In this document: positions 54,521 through 64,000 of the stretch, piece after piece | How the letters are laid out: each line of letters opens with the position of its first letter | How positions within the stretch are numbered: position 1 is the stretch's first letter | Position numbers and translations under genes: made by a program | Assembly: GCF_000346465.2 (NCBI RefSeq) | Contig: NC_034009.1 | Coordinates: forward strand, 4,611,269 to 4,675,268 | Reading direction: 5' to 3' | Origin: Prunus persica | Lineage: Eukaryota > Streptophyta > Magnoliopsida > Rosales > Rosaceae | DNA: 64,000 nt | The notes under the pieces: model-generated | Database searches by the model: none | Told to the model about the DNA's origin: nothing | Seen by the model: only the letters and a program-made list of their open reading frames with translations

Positions 54521-56640
54521 ATGGCACTGACTAATGGGGCTTTGGCTCTTAGTTGACCCCTATGGAGTTGGGTTTGTGGTTAGTTCTGTTTTTATCTTGT
54601 TAACCATGGTTAATGTAGCTTAATCTTAGAACAACAGTGATGACAAATAAGATCCAAAGTATAGTGCTAGTGACAGTTGCCCACAGACACACAGTATTCA
54701 AATTTATTTCAAAATTATGCTAGATCAACTTAATATTCTTTTTCTTATGCTTACACTAGCTGGATTTTACATGCTATCAAAAGAGTTGAGAGGAAAAAGA
54801 AAAAAAAGTTAGTAATGGTAAGAAATTTTGCTTTGTTTTGATGTTTTTTCAAAGCATATTACCTTTTTGTCCCTTTAGCAATATCAACTAACCCACCACA
54901 AGTAAACTAACCCATGATTATTTGTTATTGGAATTTCCAAATATGATTATGTGTTATTGACCATTTGTTGACCGTCACCATCGCCATCCATTGTGCAGCA
55001 CATGATGAAAGTTATTTGTATATTGGTTCTTTGTGTTTCCTCGTTCTTTTCATCTCCAACATGATGTTTTTAGTGGGGTTTTTTATGTGTTAAATTTCTC
55101 ATCTAATAATAGTTTTTTTTTATTGTTTTAAAAACCTAGAAAATGAATTGCATATGTAAAATTTAATGTCAAGTTAAGTAACTAAACCTAACGATACAAA
55201 GGTAGTTGCCTCTTGAGGCTAAAAACTCAGTTACGTACGAAAATAGGGCAAGTGGTTGGTTCAGAAATCATTGAAGCTTTGCTTTAATGCCATAATAGTG
55301 AATCACAAGACTCACGTCACTAATTAATGGCATGCTTGCACTAATTAATGGCATCACCATCTATTTTCCATCTTTAACCTTCCGGTTAATAATTAATAAG
55401 CAAATCTTGGAAATCAAATGAGTAAAAGTTTACGAGAAAAAGTTTGTTAATTGATTAAAAATACGAGGATGTAAACTATGTGTACATTCATAGTTTAAGA
55501 TAATGTTCTAAATAATATCAGCGATACCTCAAATCACTTAATACTATGTGTACAAAATAAAGTGCATTTTGCGAGTTTATATAGGCTACATCGTTCCCTA
55601 ATGACGTATGTAAGTTTATACCTTTCTCCATTTCTCAATAATTCCTTCACGCCAAAATTAGTTCTTTAATTTTGACTATAAATGATGTGAGTTCTTTTAT
55701 TTGTTTATATCCACACCATTTATGAACTTCATTTGTTTATAACACATAAAATGTTAGTATCTAACATGCTACATTGTTATTTTTTTAATACAAGTGAGAG
55801 TCTAAACTATAAGGGAATGAGGATTTTTCACACACACACTATCAAAATGTATAGGAGTTCAAACTTGAGACTGATGGTCTGTAAGTCAACGCCTTTTTTC
55901 ACTAAGCTAGACCATGTTTTCGTTTTCCTTTCTTTTTATTCAATGAGAGAGTATTAAAGGATATTTTTTTAATTTTGAGAAAAAAAAATTCATTAAATTA
56001 GTTGAAGAATTGGAATAATTCTAATTGTTGCATTTCAATCCCTAAAACGTAAATATGAACACTTCCTTCCTGTGATTATGTTCTTTTGTTTTACCAACCC
56101 AACGTTTTATTGACCAAAAATGAAAAATCTTCTTGTGATGGAATTGTATTAGGCGTTGGGGTTGACAATTGACATGATGAGTAAGTCCCTATTTAGTAAA
56201 AAGGACCCCAAAAAAAAGTGGGTTCATTGCATTCAAAGGGCAACAATAATTACGAAAAAGAAAAATAAATAAATAGAGCAAGAGGGGTAAATGGGTCATT
56301 GGCGACCACCACTATAGCCTATAGGGGTAATAATAAGACCCTTGTAGACTCTCGAATGGCTCTCCTCTATTATTGGCTCTGAGATTCAAGGCTTGCGTGA
56401 TGATGACCGACCTCATAATCTTGCACATGCAAAATTGCACACAGAATGGTCGCCTCATTTAATTATAAGCTAATAAATCATGATTAGAGTCTGAATAAGT
56501 GGAAATTAAGAAACTTTACTTTTGCTTTGCTTGCTCGTTAATTGTTACTTTACTACTTGTTTACAAACCTTTTTACTTGTCCTTAATAACCACTCCATGA
56601 CGTAGCAAATAATGTCAGCTGCTGCTGCACTGGGGTTTTT
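54521..56640. other. AT-rich intergenic sequence, no gene seen
   Basis: No frame above about 75 codons and no recognisable motif. It includes one member of a dispersed repeat (about 55795-55900). Confidence 0.6.
55795..55900 (+). repeat. Dispersed repeat, copy 1
   Basis: GAGTCTAAACTATAAGGG, a CACACACA run, and GTCTGTAAGTCAACG recur in the same order at about 57474-57580 (TAGTCTAAACTATAATGGGG, CACACACACA, GTCTGCAAGTCAACG). The two copies are about 75-80 percent similar by eye. They are probably fragments of one old repeat family. Confidence 0.7.
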
Positions 56641-56647
56641 TGGTAGG

Positions 56648-56826
56648 AGAAATTCTCGAGTCTAATTGCCGGACCAATTCATCTATGCGATTACATCTAC
56701 AAACATGTGAGACTCCTACATTTTAATTTTACACATCTCACGTTGGTTCCATCTCACATGCAGAGTGTCTCGTGTGTTTGCAGATGTGGTCGTATAGATG
56801 AGTTGGTCCAAGCTCGAGAATCTCTT
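56648..56826. mobile_element. Foldback (MITE-like) element, about 180 bp
   Basis: The left arm GAGAAATTCTCGAG ... GGACCAATTCATCTATGCGA ... ACATCTACAAACA is matched in inverted form by the right arm TGTTTGCAGATGT ... CGTATAGATGAGTTGGTCC ... CTCGAGAATCTC. The arms are roughly 60-70 bp and meet around 56735. No target duplication could be fixed. Confidence 0.75.
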
Positions 56827-57473
56827 TTTATGTATGACTTTCTTGAATTTTCTGCTTTTAACCTTTTTCAAAATTTGCATTTTTTACCAACTGGTTACTG
56901 GTTACCGGTGAATTAAAAAATAATTGAAATTTATAGGGGATGCTAAAAATTGTTTCCTACCTTTTAAGCTTCATTGGTCTTTTTCATAGACACAAGACTT
57001 TCATAGTTTAACCAGTGATCTTTCTTTTTCATGCTTACTCTTTTCTCTTTGTATATATCCATATAACATACTTTTTACTAGAACATATAATTTTCAATAC
57101 GAGTGTAAATAGACAGAAGATTAGTGTGAAAATCAACTTCCATAAATAAATATGAAAGTTGTATATATCTTTAGATCTCATAAAATTCAATAAAGATGAG
57201 GTAAGGCTTAAAACCCCATTTCTTTTTAGTTGAAAAAAGAAAGAGTAAATCATGTAGCATAGCTAGGGTCATGCCATATTTGATAGTGACTTTACGAGTA
57301 TTAAATAATTTTTTACACGTAAATTATAATTTAACGAATGAACGACTGAATGAGAAAAATGAAAGTGAATACTTTTCAACTTTATGATTTTTTTGTAAAA
57401 AATAATATATACAATACATTAAATGACATATATGATATATGCAAACAGACAAAAGCTCATCCATTATAAGTGA

Positions 57474-57580
57474 TAGTCTAAACTATAATGGGGTAGAGAT
57501 TTCTTACACACACACACATACACTATCCAAGTGCCATGAGAATTTTTACCTGAGACAACTGGTCTGCAAGTCAACGTCAT
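57474..57580 (+). repeat. Dispersed repeat, copy 2
   Basis: Second copy of the repeat at 55795-55900, same strand; see that entry for shared blocks. Confidence 0.7.
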
Positions 57581-60202
57581 TTCTCTTCTAAAGTAGGAGG
57601 AATAATGAATAACAAAGATATTGTGTTGAGCTTATTGTTGTGATTTGCTTCCTATTTTGTAAAGGAAAAAACATGGAGCATTTCAATGGCTTTATATTAG
57701 AAAGGGAATACATAGGCTGTAATCCCACTTTCAAGCATCGATGGGAAATTGAGGTCATCGTCTTCCCAATTCATAGCTTGTTCAAAATTCGTTATGATCT
57801 TTTGTTTCCCAGCTCTTTTTTAACCCTCAATCTTAGAATCTATACGATTTATTTTGTCAAACAAGAAAAGGGAGGGAATTTTTTTTTTTTTATCTACAGG
57901 ACTTTTACTGTTGAAACTGATAAATGTTGAGATATGAACTCATTCTCTTCCAAAATGACTTGGCCATTTTTTCTTGTCCCCTACTATCCTATATAATTGC
58001 ATCACAATTTTATTCGCTTTTGTACTTGTAGGTTTTACATATAGCTATTTTTTAAAGGTCATTTACTCCTTGTCTTGCCGGAAGGTTGTGAGAGATGACT
58101 CCTGGTGTGGCGTAGAAGGCCAATTATGCTTTATTGTTTTAATTCATTTTGAAACTATTTTTAGAGTCGACAGGATATTTCCGGACAAGTTATTTGTAAA
58201 ATCACTTCTTTTTTTTTGTATGCTTTAAATTTATAATCCCATTTGATCACTTTCACACCATACTCAAGTTTCTATTAATAAAATACCTCAAAGAAAATGT
58301 TTTTTTAAAAAAAAATTTTATACAAGCGATATTAGAAAATGGGGAATCAAAAGCATGAATAAATGCTCTTAATCACTTCAATTACAAAACTTTTGTCCAA
58401 AAAAAAAAGTTTATCTAAAAGTCAGAGAATGGTGAAACATTCAAAATACCAGAAAATGCCATTGGTTAATGCAAACATTAAGAATTGAAATTATTAATTA
58501 AATGAGGATAATATGGTAAATTCACACTTTTTTATATTAAACAAAATTAAAATTTAAAAAAAAATAGATAATATATCATATTTTTATAGAACACAACTAC
58601 CAATTATCTTTTTTAATTATAAAAAAAAATTAATTTTTTTTATAAAAAGCCTTTCACATGCTCAGAAGCGTGTGCGAAAAAACTAATATTAATAACTTAA
58701 ATGAATAGGTATTTGTTTAATGATTTATTTTTGGTACATCATAGTTATTTAATCCCATAAGCAAATGCCTTTAGTGTCACGGTGTGGATCTAGATACCGT
58801 GTTTTCTGGAAGAGGTGGGTGGTAGGGCCTGCTGGTTTGGCTATTATCAACTGTAAGCTGGTAAGCTGGCTTGGCACAATCGACGGCCAATAATAATTTT
58901 CCTACAAGTCATTATTGTGAGGAAAATTAATAAAATCTTCACTTTGATTTAAACCAAGGCCAAATTCAGTATCATAATATTTGAGATAATCTAGGTTGGT
59001 TCAAATTGAATTTAGTTATTAACAAGTGAATTTGCTACTCAATCCTAGTTTGTTACATGAATTTAAAGTTCGGGGAGAGATTGACTACTCTCACTACCAG
59101 TACTAGGACTTTATCTTAACTTTTCAAAGTTCTTAAAGACTCGATTTCAAATTCGTGTTGCATGTATTCATAGTTTATCTTAAAGAAAGTGAGTGCTACG
59201 AAATTTTCCGGTTAATTAAAAAAAAAACTTGTAAGATGTTGAAAAAATTCTATATAATTCAGTATAAAATTGGATGGTGGTACCATGATCATCCTAAGGT
59301 GGATGTGTTGTCATTATCAATCATGGCCACAGAATTTGAATAATAAGGTATTTCGAATGACAAACAACACAAAGATGTTAGTCTATTTTCATGATTCTAT
59401 TCTCATGATACCCAAAATTTGTTGAATCATAAGGTGGATCCATGGATGATAAAATCTAAGGATTCCTCGTTGAAAAAATATATATATATTTTTTACGAAC
59501 ATAGAAAAAGAAACTTTAAATATTCCGATAAATAAATAAATTCAGCTTATAAGGATCATGTAAAATATGGAGTAATTCTTACAAAAAGAAAAAAAAAACT
59601 TAAACAAAAAACAGCTTTCCAATTTTTTTAATGCTTTCCCAAATGTATAAGTAGCAAACAATTTCAGCATGATATATTTTTTTAATCAAATTACTATTAC
59701 TACAACCACTAGTCACTTCATCATAATTTCAATTTCATTCGAATCATTTCAATATATGATTGTTCTTCTGAATTGACATTAAATCGAAGCCATTTGATGA
59801 ATGATTGAGGATGAGGTGGTTGTAATCTTATCCGCAAAAATAGGGCATGCGCATAGATTGTTGAAGTAGGAGAAACTAATTATAAACTTGTTGACAGTCA
59901 AATTACCAAGAAGGCTTTTAAAAAACAAGAAGCTTAACTAAATCTGCAAAATGTAGAGATTGATTACTTTAGAGGCATTGTCATCTCTCTTAAGTTTCTC
60001 ATGTGACAATAATACTGTGTGATCACCCTATAGAGGTACAAGGAGGTGCAGCTGCACCTTTCTTTGTCGGAGAACGCCACGGTCATGTTGGAATATGCCC
60101 TTTTGCTGGTGCCCATAAACTGTTTGACAAAATGCCTTAAAAAGGCTGAGTTTTTGTTTGCTGGCTGAGCATCTACTGCGCTTTGCACGCAACTGTGTGG
60201 GC

Positions 60203-60220
60203 ATATATATATATATATAT
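60203..60220. repeat. (AT)n microsatellite
   Basis: Perfect AT run of nine units. Confidence 0.97.
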
Positions 60221-61099
60221 TTAAAGTCCAAGTCAAAACGACATCGTTTTGGGCTAGGACAAAAAAGAAAAAAGAAACCTACGTGCTTGCAAAGAAGTCT
60301 TCTTCATAAGAGGAAACCCAGTGCGTGGTAATAACATCCATCTATGATCCGTCGACTTCGCGAATAACTTGTCAGATGAGAGATACATAAATTAACTTAC
60401 AAGTTATCCATCCATGTCATATCTATAAGCATGAAGTATTGGCATGATCATTTGCTAATGTAAGATGACTAATTAACTTATATTATAGCACATATACAAT
60501 CATTAATACTAAACTTTGAATTGCAAATCGTCAACCTCATACATTATAGTATTACTAGGTTAGTAGCAATGCAGTGTATCTGCTCCCTATTTTTTTAATT
60601 TTTAACCTATACGAGTGTTGTGATTCATGTGAATAGATGAATTTATTTAATCTCTGAAAATAGAAGGTAACTTACATTCCAACTTGAGTATCAAATTACA
60701 AAGTACATTTGCAGCAAATACATAAGAAAACTCAACTTCTATTACTAGGGCATGTACCTACAAGGGTACAATTTTGTGACAATTCCTCATCATATATAAT
60801 GCATTGTACTACAAATAATATGCTAAGTTAATGCTTTATATGCTACATTTGGAAATTAAAAAAATAACCGACAAAAATACTTAATCTTCTTGTATATATT
60901 TATGATGAGTTTGATATTTATTCGTAACTAGTCTAGTTCTACTGTAAGAGCAGTCCCAATACGCCGATCTCTCTTTTTTTCTCATTTCCATCTTCTTCTT
61001 CTTTTTTTAAATTCACCGCTATTTCAATGAAAAAAGGAAAAAGAAGAAGAAGAAAACTTTGGGAATATCCTTTGTAGGGAGGCGCGAGCGTGCATGCAA

Positions 61100-61620
61100 G
61101 CAAGCTGAAAACCCGGCCGGTTTAACGGACTCACAAAGTCACAGTGCCCGACGCAATGGCACGCGAGTGTCACCGCCATACAGAGAAAGACACGTGTCCT
61201 GAAAAAGCAAAGTGGGTAACTTTAGAAAGCAGATAAGAGCCATCCGATTAGACAATTGATTTTCCCTCTGGCCCACGGGCCCCCAGGACCTCCAATACGC
61301 GGGGCCCACAATCAACATCAAATCTCTCATATGGGATTTGGGAAAAGTTGGGGAAAAAAAAAGGAAAGGGTGGTGGTGGAAATTGGGAGGGCTTTCTGGG
61401 AGAGCACGCCTGTGATTTTGCTTTGTGTTTGTGTGCCTCTTGGGATTAGCTTCCCTAAACTTTTAGCCTCTCTCTTTCTATTCTTTATTTTTCTTCTCTT
61501 CACTTTTTCTGAAATGCCAAAATGCCAAAATGCCAAAATCAAATCGTTTCTCTCACCTAATTTGGCTTTGGGAATGCGGAATCTCTCATCCGTTCATACT
61601 TGGTGCTTGTAGATATGACC
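61100..61620 (+). promoter_or_regulatory. GC-richer promoter-like stretch with G-box and GGCCCA sites
   Basis: In otherwise AT-rich DNA, 61100-61330 is GC-rich and contains a perfect G-box palindrome GACACGTGTC (61189-61198) and GGCCCA/GGGCCC sites (61270-61312), which resemble TCP/site II motifs. A pyrimidine-rich leader-like stretch (61465-61510) follows, and then an ATG with a 32-codon frame (61515-61612) beginning MPKCQNAKIKSF. No known protein is recognised. It may be the orphaned promoter and leader of a lost or non-coding gene. Confidence 0.35.
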
Positions 61621-61949
61621 TGTTTCTTTTGCTTTTTCATGTTTCGGTATCGATATGACATGTTTCATTTCTTGTTAATGGGAAATTTTATTCGTAAAAA
61701 CAAACAAGGTCTTTCACTTAGAGCATCTTAAATTGTACGAGGAGGATTCCCATGTCACAAAGACACTTTAGTTGACATTGAAGCAAAATGAGATTGTCTA
61801 TGAGAGCTACTAAATTGGCTTATCTAAAAACATGACCAAGCGTAGCACCCTTCAATTGAGATAAGAGCAATCTGCATTATCCACTAAGCACCCTAACCCT
61901 GAATTATCTTTATGTGAACTTGAAATAGCTAAGATAACACTTATAGTAT
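61620..61949. other. Intergenic, nothing recognised
   Basis: AT-rich sequence between the promoter-like stretch and a foldback element, without frames or motifs. Confidence 0.6.
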
Positions 61950-62069
61950 TAGTAAGTTAATACGACGTTATTCACTCATTGAGCTGCGATCTGTAATGTC
62001 ATATCATGATTCGAACCTTTCACTGTGGAGTGGACCCAAATAAATGGTTAGCGTCGTATTAACTTACTA
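61950..62069. mobile_element. 120-bp foldback element with 18-bp perfect arms
   Basis: TAGTAAGTTAATACGACG (61950-61967) is exactly inverted at 62052-62069. A diverged relative of its right half (GTGGAGTGAGTCC ... GTGGTTAGCCTCGAATTAAC) lies at about 62302-62345, so the family is present twice within 400 bp. Confidence 0.8.
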
Positions 62070-62400
62070 TCCAATTTGTGCTTCAACATCATCCAAAGAT
62101 TACCATTGTAAAAGTATGCTAAATTAGACAACATTTATTCATGTACCCTTGATCCAAAAAATAGATGAACTTTCTATAAACAATGAAAGTATTCAAGATA
62201 ATAATCAAATGGTCAAATGATTTTTTATTTGTCTAATTTTTTGCAAAGGTGATATTTGAATGATGAACTAAAAAAGAAAGGTATGGATCATGATATAACA
62301 TTGTGGAGTGAGTCCAACAAGTGGTTAGCCTCGAATTAACTTATTAACCGACTAGAAATCAAGCACTCCTATATGTATTAATGCCACTTAATTAAAAAAA

Positions 62401-63766
62401 GAGATTTTTGTAAAAATGTCACCTGAACTTATACATCCGTTTCAATTTGTCACTTTAAAGAAAAATTTAAGAGAAATGTCCACTTAATTTTTCAAAATCT
62501 ATGATTTGTCATTTGACTTTAACACCATTTATTTTTAAGGGTATTTTAGTCTTTCCATTTTCAAGGGTATTTTAAAAAATGGAAAAAATTTTATAAAAAT
62601 AATTGTATATCTTTTAAACAATTAAAATTGAAAAAAAATAAATTTCACATTCCCTCATCGCATGTGCGTTATTGACAGCTCCAATCAACCCCGCCCACCT
62701 TGAAATCCATTCCTTCTTCCCTCTTCACAGCCCCTTCATCCATTCCCCCTTCTCTCTATCATGGAACACCTACCCTCCACACACAAATCCCCTCAACCCA
62801 CCTTTTTCTTCTTATTTTTTCTTTTTGGAATTTTCCCAACAATTCGGTAGCCTACGTAACAAATGGTGACCAAGCAAATTTTAGATCCTAAAACAAAAAC
62901 ACAATTGCGTAAGTTAATGAAACTATGAAGATAAGAAGGGGGTTGAATTTTTGGTGGGAAGCTTCAGTAGTTCCAGGTATTTGAAAATTTCATACATGCT
63001 CAATGACCACCATAAATTTTTAGTAAATTTAGGTTTTAGCCATAAAAAAACTTTCACTTTTGGAAAAAACCAAAGCTTTTTCAAAAAAGACAGAAAAACC
63101 TCTCGACTTTCAAATCAAAGACATGCAAATGTAAAGGATTCATTAAGAAATCCAAAAATAAATAAGGGCAATTTTGTCCATTTTGACTTCTTTTAAAAAA
63201 TTTCTCTCTCCTTTGGGTTTTTCCAAAGTCTCCCTTAAAATTTTTTTATACATTCTAAGAGAGAGAGAAGAGGGGTGGGGGAGGGGTGTCCTATGCGATG
63301 TGTTTTGAGGGCGGGTGGGCTTTTGTGTGTGTGTGTGTGTGTGTGTGTGGTCAAAAGGTGATTGTTCATTGAAACAGAAATTCCAAATACAGACCACCAA
63401 ACAAAAGAAGGCAAAGCCTCGAAGAACAGACTAAAAAAGGAGAAGCAAAACAGGACCCGACAGAGACCAGCATCATGCCTTTCCCCACACAGACTGCGAC
63501 CTTACATAGAGTTGCTAGGAGGGCACGGCAAGCCATTGGGGTGGGAGAGAAAGGGAGAGAGAGGTCTCTTTTTTCTCTTTTTTTTTTTCCTTGAAAATAA
63601 AAGGACTAAAATACCTTTAAAAGTGGATGGAAAATTAAATAGTGTTAAAGTTAGATGACAAATTATGGATTTTGAAAAATTAAGGTGACATTTCTTTTAA
63701 ATTTTTCTTTTAAATGACAAATTAAAACTGATATATAAATTCAGATAATATTTCTATAAAAATTCC
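62401..63766. mobile_element. Non-autonomous MULE-like element, 1.37 kb
   Basis: The left 160-170 bp (GAGATTTTTGTAAAAATG, later TTAATTTTTCAAAATC and GGGTATTTTAGTC) are inverted at the right end (GATTTTGAAAAATTAA near 63668-63685, and GACTAAAATACC near 63604). The perfect duplication TTAAAAAAA flanks the element (62392-62400 and 63767-63775), which is 9 bp as expected for MULEs, although its low complexity weakens that evidence. The interior has a C-rich stretch, a TG microsatellite and no transposase. Confidence 0.85.
63324..63349 (+). repeat. (TG)13 microsatellite
   Basis: Perfect TG run inside the 62401-63766 element. Confidence 0.97.
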
Positions 63767-63775
63767 TTAAAAAAA

Positions 63776-64000
63776 TAAAACCACTGGGCTTCTCACTTAA
63801 GAGAAAAATGATGAAAGACGCATGACTGAAATAAATAAATTCTATTTATTTGTATCAAAAGTTACAACTTCTTTTGGTTATCTTGTAGGATCTCAATCAC
63901 ACAACCTCATAATATCCACCTACACCATTTGTTTATTTAATTCCGTATGTGCCCATTATTTTTAAGAGATGTCATTGATTTATAATAAGGGTCCTTCTGA
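63776..64000. other. Window end, nothing recognised
   Basis: AT-rich sequence without frame, motif or repeat that I can identify. Confidence 0.6.

Larger units (their letters stand above)
56830..61090. other. AT-rich intergenic sequence, no gene seen
   Basis: Several short frames (57640-57930, 57974-58228, 60028-60236) show no domain and are AT-driven. It contains the second copy of the dispersed repeat (57474-57580) and a TA microsatellite at 60203-60220. Confidence 0.6.

Noticed and set aside
60028..60236. Minus-strand frames of 67-90 codons
   Set aside because: No motif; one starts inside the AT microsatellite and there is no promoter or splice support.

Overview
The window is plant nuclear DNA, most likely from a woody eudicot and perhaps Rosaceae. 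The genes have GT-AG introns. The protein set is plant-specific: cinnamate 4-hydroxylase, HEN2, 20S proteasome PBA1 and an ARF7/19-type auxin response factor. The repeats are plant families: Ty1/copia, Ty3-like LTR elements, Cassandra TRIM, MULEs and hAT. The Rosaceae guess rests on remembered protein similarity, not on a search. A run of 100 N at 20463-20562 marks a draft assembly gap.

Layout. 1-3968 is a decayed copia element cut by the window edge. 5.1-7.2 kb holds a two-exon CYP73A (C4H) gene with AC-type MYB elements and a TATA box. 8.0-17.15 kb (minus) holds a complete HEN2-type exosome RNA helicase with 16 coding exons plus a 5'UTR exon. 17.3-38.1 kb is almost entirely transposons: a 3.8 kb MULE with a convergent transposase relic and GRF-zinc-finger relic; three smaller terminal-inverted-repeat elements; a very young 7.65 kb LTR element; and an older 4.9 kb LTR element that carries a spliced antisense gene and is itself interrupted by a composite Cassandra TRIM with 5S-rRNA-like LTRs. 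38.1-41.9 kb holds fragments of host genes (a piece of PBA1, and a 3' piece of EF-1alpha split by a 2.7 kb hAT element). 42.4-46.1 kb has a tRNA-Pro(AGG) gene about 170 bp upstream of the PBA1 start codon, followed by the eight-exon PBA1 gene. 47.5-53.95 kb (minus) is a 14-exon ARF7/19-like gene with a long glutamine-rich middle region. 54.5-64 kb is AT-rich intergenic sequence with foldback elements, a 1.37 kb MULE-like element and microsatellites; I found no convincing gene there.

The four intact genes belong to unrelated pathways: phenylpropanoid entry, nuclear RNA decay, proteolysis and auxin transcription. They are not organised as a unit. I built each gene model by joining exons at GT-AG sites and checking that phase was kept across every junction, giving 537, 988, 237 and 1139 residues. 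The main novelty is in the transposon layer: antisense genes inside two unrelated LTR elements, the MuDR-like convergent gene pair, and several insertions whose target-site duplications or empty sites can be read directly.
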